Source of the DNA: Sepioteuthis lessoniana
Lineage: Eukaryota > Mollusca > Cephalopoda > Myopsida > Loliginidae
Assembly (NCBI GenBank): GCA_963585895.1
Contig: OY757904.1
Span: 10,043,599-10,107,598, forward strand
Direction: 5' to 3'
Length of the DNA: 64,000 nucleotides
The first letter of the stretch is position 1. Each line of letters opens with the position of its first letter. Positions 44,561 through 57,942 of this stretch are shown here, piece after piece. The position numbers and the translations under genes were made by a program. A model generated the notes under the pieces. That model did not search any database. It saw only the letters and a program-made list of their open reading frames with translations, and was not told the origin of the DNA.

Positions 44561-47500
44561 AAGAATACCTAATATTTTAATATTACTTATTTGGTATGCC
44601 AAGAAGAATTCCTCATATTTTACCTTTACTTATTTGGGTGCCGAGCAGAATGTCTTATATTTTACCCTTACTTATTTGGTATGCCGAGAAGAATGCCTCA
44701 TATTTTAACGTTACTTATTTGGTATTCCAAGAAGAATGCCTCATATTTTAACGTTACTTACTTGGTGTGCAGAGAAGAATTCCACATATTTTAACATTAC
44801 TTAATTGGTATGCCGAGAAGAATGCCTTATATTTTATGTTACTTATTTGGTGTGCTGAGAAGAATGCCTCATATTTTAAAGACACTTATTGGTTGTGCCG
44901 AGAAGAATGTCTCATATTTTTACGTTACTTATTTGGTATGCCAAGATGAATGCCTCCTATTTTAACTTTACTTATTTGGTGTGCCGAGAAGAATGCCTCA
45001 TATTTTAACGTTACTTATTTGGTGTGTCGAGAAGAATGCCTCATATTTTAACGTTACTTATTTGGTATGCCGAGAAGAATGCCTCATATTTTAACATTAC
45101 TTATTTGGTATGCCAAGAAGAATTCTTCATATTTTAACGTTACTTATTTGGTATGCCGAGAAGAATTCCACATATTTTAACATTACTTATTTGCTATGCC
45201 GAGAAGAATGCCTCATATTTTAACGTTACTTATTTGGTGTGCCGAGAAGAATGCCTCATATTTTAAAGAAACTTATTTGGTGTGCCGAGAAGAATGCCTC
45301 ATATTTATCGTTATTTATTGGGTATGCCGCGAAGAATGCTTCATATTTTAAGGTTATTTATTTGGTGTGCAGAGAAGAATGACTCATAGTTTAACGTTAC
45401 TTATTTGGTAAGCCGAGAAGAATGCCTCATATTTATCGTTATTTATTGGGTGTGCCGAGAAGAATGCCTCATATTTTAAGGTTACTTATTTGGTATGCTG
45501 AGAAGAATGCCTCATGTTTTAACGGTACTTATTTGGTATGCCGAGAAGAATGCCTCATATTTCAACGTTACTTATTTGGTATGCCGTGAAGAATGCTCAT
45601 ATTTTAACGTTACTTATTTGGTAGGTCAAGAATAATTCCTCATATCTTATCGATACTTATTTGGTATGGCAAGAGAATTCCACATATTTTAACGTTACGT
45701 ATTTGGTATGTCCAGAAGAATTCCTCATAATTTAACGTAACTTCTTTGGTATGCCTAGAGAACACCTCATATTTTAAAGTGATTTATTTGGTGTGCCGAG
45801 AAGAATGCCTCCTAATTTCACGTTACTAATTTGGTATGCCAAGAAGAATGCCTCATATCTTAACTAGACTATTTGGTGTTTCGAAAAATTGCCTCATTTT
45901 TTAACGTTACTTATTTAGTTAGCCAAGAAGAATGCTTCATATTTTAATGTTACTTATTTGGTGTGCCGAGAAGAATGCCTCATATTTTAACGTTACTTAT
46001 TTGGTATGCCGAGAAGAATGCCTCTTATTTTAACGTTACTTATTTGGTATGCCAAGATGAATGCCTCATATTTTACCCTTACTTATTTGGGTGCCGAGTG
46101 GAATGTCTCATATTTTAACCTTACTTATTTGGTATGCCGAGGAGAATGCCTCATATTTTAACGTTAATTATTTGGTATTCCAAGAAGAATGCCTCATATT
46201 TTAAAGTTACTTATTTGGTGTGCAGAGAAGAATTCTACATATTTTAACATTACTTAATTGGTATGCCGAGAAGAATGCCTTATATTTTATGTTACTTATT
46301 TGGTGTTCTGAGAAGAATGCCTCATATTTTAAAGACACTTATTGGGTGTGCCGAGAAGAATGTCTCATATTTTAACGTTACATATTTGGTGTGCCGAGAA
46401 GAATGCCTCATATTTTAAAGTTACTTATTTGGTGTGTCGAGAAGAATGCCTCATATTTTAACGTTACTTATTTGGTATGCCGAGAAGAATGCCTCATATT
46501 TTAACATTACTTATTTGGTATGCCAAGAAGAATTCTTCATATTTTAACGTTACTTATTTAGTATGCCGAGAAGAATGCCTCATATTTTAACGTTACTTAT
46601 TTGGTGTGCCGAGAAGAATGCCTCATAATTTAAAGAAACTTATTTGGTATGCCAAGAAGAATTCCTCATATTTTAATGTTATTTATGTGGTGTTCCGAGA
46701 AGAATGCCTCATATTTTAACGTTACTTATTTGGTGTGCCGAGAAGAATGCCTCATATTTTAAAGAAACTTATTTGGTGTGCCGAGAAAAATGCCACATAT
46801 TTTAACTTTTCTTATTTGGTATGCCGACAAGAATTCCTCATATGTTAACGTTACTTATTGGGTATGCAGAGAAGAATGCCTCATATTTTAACGTTACTTA
46901 TTTGGTATGCCGAGATGAATTCCTCATATGTTAACGTTACTTATTTGGTATTCCAAGAAGAATGCCTCATATGTTAACGTTACTTATTGGGTATGCAGAG
47001 AAGAATGCCTAATATTTTAATATTACTTATTTGGTCTGCCAAGAAGAATTCCTCATATTTTACCTTTACTTATTTGGGTGCCGAGCAGAATGTCTTATAT
47101 TTTAACCTTACTTATTTGGTATGCCGAGAAGAATGCCTCATATTTTAACGTTACTTATTTGGTATTCCAAGAAGAATGCCTCATATTTTAACGTTACTTA
47201 CTTGGTGTGCAGAGAAGAATTCCACATATTTTAACATTACTTAATTGGTATGCCGAGAAGAATGCCTTATATTTTATGTTACTTATTTGGTGTGCTGAGA
47301 AGAATGCCTCATATTTTAAAGACACTTATTGGTTGTGCCGAGAAGAATGTCTCATATTTTAACGTTACTTATTTGGTATGCCAAGATGAATGCCTCCTAT
47401 TTTAACTTTACTTATTTGGTGTGCCGAGAAGAATGCCTCATATTTTAACGTTACTTATTTGGTGTGTCGAGAAGAATGCCTCATATTTTAACGTTACTTA

Positions 47501-49440
47501 TTTGGTATGCCGAGAAGAATGCCTCATATTTTAACATTACTTATTTGGTATGCCAAGAAGAATTCTTCATATTTTAACGTTACTTATTTGGTATGCCGAG
47601 AAGAATTCCACATATTTTAACATTACTTATTTGCTATGCCGAGAAGAATGCCTCATATTTTAACGTTACTTATTTGGTGTGCCGAGAAGAATGCCTCATA
47701 TTTTAAAGAAACTTATTTGGTGTGCCGAGAAGAATGCCTCATATTTATCGTTATTTATTGGGTATGCCGCGAAGAATGCTTCATATTTTAAGGTTATTTA
47801 TTTGGTGTGCAGAGAAGAATGACTCATAGTTTAACGTTACTTATTTGGTAAGCCGAGAAGAATGCCTCATATTTATCGTTATTTATTGGGTGTGCCGAGA
47901 AGAATGCCTCATATTTTAAGGTTACTTATTTGGTATGCTGAGAAGAATGCCTCATGTTTTAATGGTACTTATTTGGTATGCCGAGAAGAATGCCTCATAT
48001 TTCAACGTTACTTATTTGGTATGCCGTGAAGAATGCTCATATTTTAACGTTACTTATTTGGTAGGTCAAGAATAATTCCTCATATCTTATCGATACTTAT
48101 TTGGTATGGCAAGAGAATTCCACATATTTTAACGTTACGTATTTGGTATGTCCAGAAGAATTCCTCATAATTTAACGTAACTTCTTTGGTATGCCTAGAG
48201 AACACCTCATATTTTAAAGTGATTTATTTGGTGTGCCGAGAAGAATGCCTCCTAATTTCACGTTACTAATTTGGTATGCCAAGAAGAATGCCTCATATCT
48301 TAACTAGACTTATTTGGTGTTTCGAAAAATTGCCTCATATTTTAACGTTACTTATTTAGTTAGCCAAGAAGAATGCTTCATATTTTAATGTTACTTATTT
48401 GGTGTGCCGAGAAGAATGCCTCATATTTTAACGTTACTTATTTGGTATGCCGAGAAGAATGCCTCTTATTTTAACGTTACTTGTTTGGTATGCCAAGATG
48501 AATGCCTCATATTTTACCTTTACTTATTTGGGTGCCGAGCGGAATGTCTCATATTTTAACCTTACTTATTTGGTATGCCGAGAAGAATGCCTCATATTTT
48601 AACGTTAATTATTTGGTATTCCAAGAAGAATGCCTCATATTTTAAAGTTACTTATTTGGTGTGCAGAGAAGAATTCTACATATTTTAACATTACTTAATT
48701 GGTATGCCGAGAAGAATGCCTTATATTTTATGTTACTTATTTGGTGTTCTGAGAACAATGCCTCATATTTTAAAGACACTTATTGGGTGTGCCGAGAAGA
48801 ATGTCTCATATTTTAACGTTACATATTTGGTGTGCCGAGAAGAATGCCTCATATTTTAAAGTTACTTATTTGGTGTGTCGAGAAGAATGCCTCATATTTT
48901 AACGTTACTTATTTGGTATGCCGAGAAGAATGCCTCATATTTTAACATTACTTATTTGGTATGCCAAGAAGAATTCTTCATATTTTAACATTACTTATTT
49001 AGTATGCCGAGAAGAATGCCTCATATTTTAACGTTACTTATTTGGTGTGCCGAGAAGAATGCCTCATAATTTAAAGAAACTTATTTGGTATGCCAAGAAG
49101 AATTCCTCATATTTTAATGTTATTTATGTGGTGTTCCGAGAAGAATGCCTCATATTTTAACGTTACTTATTTGGTGTGCCGAGAAGAATGCCTCATATTT
49201 TAAAGAAACTTATTTGGTGTGCCGAGAAAAATGCCACATATTTTAACTTTTCTTATTTGGTATGCCGACAAGAATTCCTCATATGTTAACGTTACTTATT
49301 GGGTATGCAGAGAAGAATGCCTCATATTTTAACGTTACTTATTTGGTATGCCGAGATGAATTCCTCATATGTTAACGTTACTTATTTGGTATTCCAAGAA
49401 GAATGCCTCATATGTTAACGTTACTTATTGGGTATGCAGA
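44561..49440 (+). repeat. Higher-order duplication, 2 x 2,440 bp
   Basis: 44561-47000 and 47001-49440 line up at a constant offset of 2,440 bp, including rare variants such as 'TATTTATCGTTATTTATTGG' (45303, 47743) and 'TAGGTCAAGAATAATTCC' (45622, 48062). Lines compared by eye show very few differences, so the duplication is recent relative to monomer divergence. Confidence 0.9.
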
Positions 49441-52400
49441 GAAGAATGCCTAATATTTTAATATTACTTATTTGGTATGCCAAGAAGAATTCCTCATATT
49501 TTACCTTTACTTATTTGCTATGCCGAGAAGAATGCCTCATATTTTAACATTACTTATTTGGTATGCCAAGAAGAATTCTTCATATTTAAACGTTACTTAT
49601 TTGGTGTGCTGAGAATTCCACATATTTTAACATTACTTATTTGGTATGCCGAGAAGAATGCCTCATATTTCAAGGTTACTTATTTGGTATGCCGAGAAAA
49701 ATTCCTCATATTTAACTTTACTTATTTGGTATGCCGAGAAGAATGCCTCATATTTTAACGTTACTTATTTGGTATCCCGAGAAGAATGCCTAATTTTTTA
49801 ATATTACTTATTTTGTATGCCAAGAAGAATTCCTCATATTTTACCTTTACTTATTTGGTAGGCCGAGCAGAATGTCTCATATTTTAACGTTACTTATTTG
49901 GTATGCCGAGAAGAATGCCTCATATTTTAACGTTACTTTTTTGGTATTCCAAGAAGAATGCCTCATATTTTAACGTTACTTATTCGGTGTGCAGAGAAGA
50001 ATTCCACATATTTTAACATTACTTAATTGGTATGCCGAGAAGAATGCCTCAAATTTTAACGTTACTTATTTGGTGTGCCGAGAAGAATGCCTCATATTTT
50101 AAAGACACTTATTGGGTGTGCCGAGAAGAATGTCTCATATTTTAACGTTACTTATTTGGTGTGCCGAGAAGAATGCCCAATATTTTAACGTTACTTATTT
50201 GGTGTGCCGAGAAGAATTCCACATATTTTAACATTACTTATTTGGTATGCCTAGAAGAATGCCTCATATATTAACGTTACTTATTTGGTGTGCCGAGAAG
50301 AATGCTTCATATTTTAAAGAAACTTTTTTGGTGTGCCGAGAAGAATGCTTCATATTTTAACTTTTCTTATTTGGTATGCCGAGAAGAATTCCTCATATTT
50401 TAACTTTACTTATTTGGTATGCCGTGAAGAATGCCTCATATTTTAATGTTACTTATTAGGTGTGCAGAGAAGAATGACTCATATTTTAACGTTACTTATT
50501 TGGTATGCCGAGAATAATGCCTCATATTTATCGTTACTTATTGGGTGTGCCGATAAGAATGCCTCATATTTTAAGGTTCCTTATTTGGTATGCCGTGAAA
50601 AATACCTAATATTTTAACGTTACTTATTTGGTATGCCGAGAAGAATGTCTCTTATTTTAACGTTACTTATTTGGTATGCCAAGAGGAATTCCTCATATTT
50701 TAAAGTTACTTATTTATTGTGTCGATAAGAGAGCCTCATATTTTAACTTTACTTATTTGGTATGCCGAGAAGAATGCCTAATATTTTAACGTTACTTATT
50801 TGGTATGCCAAGAAGAATTCCCCACATTTTAACGTTACTTATTTGGTATGCCGAGAAAAATGCCTCATATTTTTATGTTACTTATTTAGTATGCAGAGAG
50901 AACGCTTCATATTTTAACGTGGCTTATTTGGTAAGCCGAGAAGAATGCCTCATATTTTAACGTTACTTATTTGGTGTGCCGAGAAGAATGCCTCATAATT
51001 TAAAGAAACTTATTTGGTATGCCGAGAAGAATTCCTCACATTTTAATGTTATTTATTTGGTGTTCCGAGAGGAATGCCTCATATTTTAACGTTACTTATT
51101 TGGTGTGCCGAGAAGAATGCCTCATATTTTAAAGAAACTTATACGGTGTGCCGAGAAGAATGCCTCATATTTTAACTTTTCTTATTTGGTATGTCGAGAA
51201 GAATTCCTCATATGTTAACGTTACTTATTTGGTATGCAGAAAAGAATGCCTCATATTTTAACGTTACTTATTTGGTATGCCGAGATTAATTCCTCATATG
51301 TTAACGTTACTTATTTGGTATGCCGAGAAGAATGCCTAATATTTTAATATTACTTATTTGGTATGCCAAGAAGAATTCCTCATATTTTACCTTTACTTAT
51401 TTGCTATGCCGAGAAGAATGCCTCATATTTTAACATTACTTATTTGGTATGCCAAGAAGAATTCTTCATATTTAAACGTTACTTATTTGGTGTGCCGAGA
51501 ATTCCACATATTTTAACATTACTTATTTGGTATGCCGAGAAGAATGCCTCATATTTCAAGGTTACTTATTTGGTATGCCGAGAAGAATTCCTCATATTTG
51601 AACTTTACTTATTTGGTATGCCGAGAAGATTGCCTCATATTTTAACGTTACTTATTTGGTATGCCGAGAAGAATGCCTCATATTTTAACGTTACTTATTT
51701 GGTATGCCGAGAAGAATGCCTAATTTTTTAATATTACTTATTTTGTATGCCAAGAAGAATTCCTCATATTTTACCTTTACTTATTTGGTAGGCCGAGCAG
51801 AATGTCTCATATTTTAACGTTACTTATTTGGTATGCCGAGAAGAATGCCTCATATTTTAACGTTACTTATTTGGTATTCCAAGAAGAATGCCTCGTATTT
51901 TAACGTTACTTATTCGGTGTGCAGAGAAGAATTCCACATATTTTAACATTACTTAATTGGTATGCCGAGAAAAATGCCTCATAATTTAACGTTACTTATT
52001 TGGTATTCCAAGAAGAGTGCCTTATATTTTAACGTTACTTTTTTGGTGTGCCGAGAAGAATTCCACATATTTTAACATTACTTATTTGGTATGCCGAGAA
52101 GAATGCCTCATATATTAACATTACTTATTTGGTGTGCCGAGAAGAATGCTTCATATTTTAAAGAAACTTTTTTGGTGTGCCGAGAAGAATGCTTCATATT
52201 TTAACTTTTCTTATTTGGTATGTCGAGAAGAATTCCTCATATTTTAACTTTACTTATTTGGTATGCCGAGAAGAATGCCTCATATTTTAATGTTACTTAT
52301 TTGGTGTGCAGAGAAGAAAGACTCATAGTTTAACGTTACTTATTTGGTATGCCGAGAAGAATGCCTCATATTTATCGTTACTTATTGGGTGTGCCGAGAA

Positions 52401-52775
52401 GAATGCCTCATATTTTAAGGTTCCTTATTTGGTATGCTGTGAAAAATACCTAATATTTTAACGTTACTTATTTGGTATGCCGAGAAGAATGTCTCTTATT
52501 TTAACGTTACTTATTTGGTATGCCAAGAGGAATGCCACATATTTTAAAGTTACTTATTTATTGTGTCGAGAAGAAAGCCTCATATTTTAACTTTATTTAT
52601 TTGGTATGCCGAGAAGAATGCCTAATATTTTAACGTTACTTATTTGGTATGCCAAGAAGAATTCCTCACATTTTAACGTTACTTATTTGGTATGCCGAGA
52701 AAAATGCCTCATATTTTTATGTTACTTATTTAGTATGCCAAGAGAACGCTTCATATTTTAATGTGGCTTATTTGG
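49436..52775 (+). repeat. Higher-order duplication, two ~1.45 kb blocks about 1.89 kb apart
   Basis: 49436-50930 matches 51325-52775 at an offset of 1,842-1,930 bp, changed by gain or loss of whole monomers. The intervening 50,990-51,330 resembles 46,620-46,990, 49,060-49,430 and 54,300-54,640. Blocks have therefore been shuffled and recopied within the array. Confidence 0.8.
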
Positions 52776-55700
52776 TGTGCCGAGAAGAATGCCTCATATT
52801 TGAACGTGACTTATTTGGTATGCCGAAAAGAATGACGCATATTTTAACGTTACTTTTTTGATATGCCGAGAAAAATGACTCATATTTTAACGTTACTTAT
52901 TTGGTGTGTCAAGAAGAATCTCTCATATTTTAACGTTACTTATGTGGTATGCCGAAAAGAATGCCTAATATTTTAACGTTACTTATTTGGTACCCAAGAA
53001 GAATTCCTCATATTATAACGTTACTTGTTTGGTATGCCAAGAGAATGCCTCATATTTTAACGTTACTTATTTGGTATGCTAAGAGAATGCCTCATATTTT
53101 AACGTGACTTATTTAGTGTGCCGAGAAGAATGCCTCATATTTTAACGTTATTTATTTGGTATGCCGAGAAGAATGCCTCATGTTTTAAAGTTACTTATTG
53201 GTATGCCGTGAAGAATCCCTCATATTTTAATGTTACGTATTTGGTATGTCAAGAAGAATGCCCCATATTTTACCATTACTTATTTGGTATGACATGATGC
53301 TTGCCTCATATTTTAACGTTACTTATTAGGTGTGCCGAGAAGAATGCCTCATATTTTAACGTTACTTATTTGGTATGTCGAGAAGAATGCCTCATATTTT
53401 AATGTTACTTATTTGGTATGCCAAGAAGAATGCTTCATATTTTAACGATACTTATTTTGTATACCAAGATGAATACCTCATATTTTAACGTTACTTATTT
53501 GGTATTCCAAGAAGAATGCCTCATATTTCAACGTTACTTATTTGGCATGCCGAGAAATATGCCTCATATTTTAACGTTATTATTTGGTATACCAGGAAGA
53601 ATGCCTCATATTTTAACGTTACTTATTTGGTATTACGAGAAGAATGCCTCATATTTTAACGTTACTTATTTTGTATGCCAAGAAGAATGCCTCATATTTT
53701 AACGTTACTTATTTGGTATGCCAAGTGGAATGCCTCATATTTAAACGTTACTTATTTGGTATACCAAAAAGAATTCCTCATAATTTAACGTTACTTATTT
53801 TGTATGCCGAGAAGAATGCCTCTTAATTTAAAGGTACTTATTTGGTATGCCAAGAAGAAGCCTCATATTTTAACGTTATTTTTTTGGTATACCAAGAAAT
53901 AAGCCTCATATTTTAACGTTAATTATTTGGTATGCTGAGAAGAATGCCTCATATTTTAACGTTACTTATTTGGTGTGCCGAGAAAAATGCTTCATTTTTT
54001 AACGTTACTTATTTGGTATGCCGTGAAGAATCCTTCATATTTTAATGTTACGTATTTGGTATGTCAAGAAGAATGCCCCATATTTTAACGTTACTTATTT
54101 GGTATGCCGAGAAGAATGCCTCATATTTTAACATTACTTATTTGGTATGCCAAGAAGAATTCTTCATATTTTAACGTTACTTATTTGTATGCCGAGAAGA
54201 ATTCCACATATTTTAACATTACTTATTTGGTAAGCCGAGAAGAATGCCTCATATTTTAACGTTACTTATTTGGTATGCCGAGAAAAATGCCTCATATTTT
54301 AAAGAAACTTATTTGGTATGCCAAGAAAAATTCCTCATATTTTAATGTTATTTATTTGGTGTTCCGAGAAGAATGCCTCATATTTTGACGTTACTTATTT
54401 GGTGTGCCGAGAAGAATGCCTAATATTTTAAAAAAACTTTTTTGGTGTGCCGAGAAGAATGCCTCATATTTTAACTTTTCTTATTTGGTAAGCCGAGAAG
54501 AATTCCTCATATGTTAACGTTACTTATTTGGTATGCAGAGAAGAATGCCTCATAATTTAACGTTACTTATTTGGTATGCCGAGATTAATTCCTCATATGT
54601 TAACGTTACTTATTTGGTATGCCGAGAAGAATGCCTAATATTTTAATATTACTTAATTGGTATGCCAAGAAGAATTCCTCATATTTTACCTTTACTTATT
54701 TGGTATGCCAAGAAGAATTCTTCATATTTAAACGTTACTCATTTGGTGTGCCGAGAAGAATACCACATATTTTAACATTACTTATTTGGTATGCCGAGAA
54801 GAATGCCTCATATTTCAAGGTTACTTATTTGGTATGCCGAGAAGAATGCCTCATATTTTAACGTTACTTATTTGGTATGCCGAGAAGAATGCCTCATATT
54901 TTAACGTTACTTATTTGGTATGCTGAGAAAAATGCCTAATATTTTAATATTACTTATTTGGTATTCCAAGAAGAATGCCTCATATTTTAACGTTACTTAT
55001 TCGGTGTGCAGAGAAGAATTCCACATGTTTTAACATTACTTAATTGGTATGCTGAGAAGAATGCCTCATATTTTAACGTTACTTATTTGGTGTGCCGAGA
55101 AGAATGCCTCATATTTTAAAGACACTTATTGGGTGTGCCGAGAAGAATGTCTCATATTTTAACGTTACCCATTTTTGTGTGCCGAGAAGAATGCCTAATA
55201 CTTTAACGTTACTTATTTGGTGTGTCGAGAAGAATGCCTCATATTTTAACGTTACTTATTTGGTATGCCGAGAAGAACGCCTCATATTTTAACATTACTT
55301 ATTTGGTATGCCAAGAAGAATTCTTCATATTTTAACTTTACTTATTTGGTATGCCGAGAAGAATGCCTCATATTTTAACGTTACTTATTTTGGTATGCCG
55401 AGAAGAATGCCTCATAATTTAACGTTACTTATTTGGTATTCCAAGAAGAGTGCCTCATATTTTAACGTTACTTTTTTGGTGTGCCGAGAAGAATTCCACA
55501 TATTTTAACATTACTTATTTGGTATGCCGAGAAGAATGCCTCATATATTAACGTTACTTATTTGGTGTGCCGAGAAGAATGCTTCATATTTTAAAGAAAC
55601 TTTTTTGGTGTGCCGTGAAGAATGCCTCATATTTTAACTTTACTTATTTGGTATCCCGAGAAGAATGCCTCATATTTTAATGTTACTCATTTGGTGTGCA

Positions 55701-57942
55701 GAGAAGAATGACTCATATTTTAACGTTACTTATTTGGTATGCCGAGAAAAATGCTTCATTTTTTAACGTTACTTATTTGGTATGCCGTGAAGAATCCTTC
55801 ATATTTTAATGTTACGTATTTGGTATGTCAAAAAGAATGCCCCATATTTTAACGTTACTTATTTGGTATGACAAGATTAATGACTCATATTTTAACGTTA
55901 CGTAATAGGTGTGCCGAGAAGAATGCCTCATATTTAACGTTACTTATTTCGTATGCCGAGAAGAATTTCTCATATTTTAACGTTACTTATTTGGTACGCC
56001 AATAGAATGCCTCATATTTTAACGATACCTATTTTGTATACCAAGATGAATGCCTCATATTTTAACGTTACTTATTTGGTATACCAAACAGAATGCCTCA
56101 TATTTTAACATTACCTATTTTGTATGCCGAGAAGAATGCCTCTTAATTTAACTGTACTTATTTGGTATGCCAAGAAGAATGCCTCATATTTTAACGTTAC
56201 TTATTTGGTATACCAAGAAAAATGCCTCATATTTTAACGTTAATTATTTGGTATGCTGAGAAGATTGCCTCATATTTTAATGTTACTTTTTGGGTGTGCC
56301 GAGAAAAATGCTTCATTTTTTAACGTTACTTATTTGGTATGTCGAGAAGAATGCCTCATATTTTAATGTTACTTATTTGGTATGCCGAGAAGAATGCCTG
56401 ACATTTTAACGTTAATTATTTGGTATGCCGAGAAGAATATCTCATATTTTAATATTACATATTTGGTGTGCCGAGAAAAATGCCTCATATTTCAACGTTA
56501 CTTATTTGGTAAGCCAAGATGAATGCCTCATATTTTATTTTAACTTATTTAGTGTGTTAACGTTAATTATTTCGTACCCGAGAAGAATGCCTAATATGTA
56601 AACGTAACTTATTTGGTATGCCGAAAAGAATGCCACATATTTTAACGTTAATTATTTGGTATACAAAGAAGAATGCCTCAGATTTTAACGTTACTTATTT
56701 GGTATGCTAAGAAAATGCCTCACATTTAAACGTGACTTATTTGGTGTGCCGAGAAGTGTGCCTCATATTTTAACGTTACTTATTTGATATGCCAAGAAGA
56801 ATGCCTCATATTTTAACTAGACTTATTTGGTGGGCCCAAAAGAATGCCTCATATTTTAACGTTACTTATTTCGTATGCCAAGATGAATGCTCATATATAA
56901 CGTTACTTATTTGGTATGCCGAGAAGAATCCATCATGTTTTTAAAGTTACTATTTGGTATGCCCAGAAGAATGCCCCATATTTTTACGTTACTTATTTGG
57001 TAAGACAAGAAGAATGCTTCATATTCAAACGTTACTTAATTGGTGTGCAGAGAAGAATGCCACATATTTTAACGTTACTTATTTGGTATGCCGTGAAGAA
57101 TGCCTCATATTTTAACGTTACTTATTTGGCGTGCTAAGAAAAATGCCTCATATCTTGACGTTACTTATTTGGTGTATCAAGAAGAATGCCTCATATTTAA
57201 TGTTACTTATTGGGATGCCAAGAAGAATGCCCCATATTTTAACGTTACTTATTTGGTATGCCTAGAAGAGTGCCTAATATTTTAACGTTACTTATTTGGT
57301 ATGCCAAGATGAATGCCTCATGTTTTAACGATACTTATTTGGTATACCAAGATGTATGCCTTATATTTTAACGTTACTTATTTGGTGTGTCAAGAAGAAT
57401 ACCTCATATTTTAATGTTACTTATTTGGTATACCAAGAAGAATGCCTCATATTTTAACGTTACTTATTTGGTCTGCCGAGAAGAATGCCTTATATTTTGA
57501 CGTTACTTATTTGGTATGCCAAGAAGAATTCCTCAAATTTTATTGTTACTTATTTGGTGTGCCGGAAGAACGCCTCATATTTTAACGTTACTTATCTGGT
57601 ATGCCAAGAAGAATGCTTTAGATTTTAACGTTACTTATTTGGTGTGTCGAGAAGAATTCCTCATATTTTAACGTTACTTATTAGGTATGCGTAGAAGAAT
57701 GCCTCATATTTTACCGTTACTTATTTAGTATGCATAGAAGAATGCCTCATATTTTAATGTTACTTATTAGGTATGACATAAGAATGCCTTATATTTTAAG
57801 GTTACATATTTTGTATTCCGAGATGAATGCCTCATATTTTAACGTTACTTATTTGGTATGCCGAGTTGAACCCTCATATTTTATAGTTACTTATTTGGTA
57901 ATCCAAGAAGAATGCCTCATATTTTAACGTTACTTATTTGGT

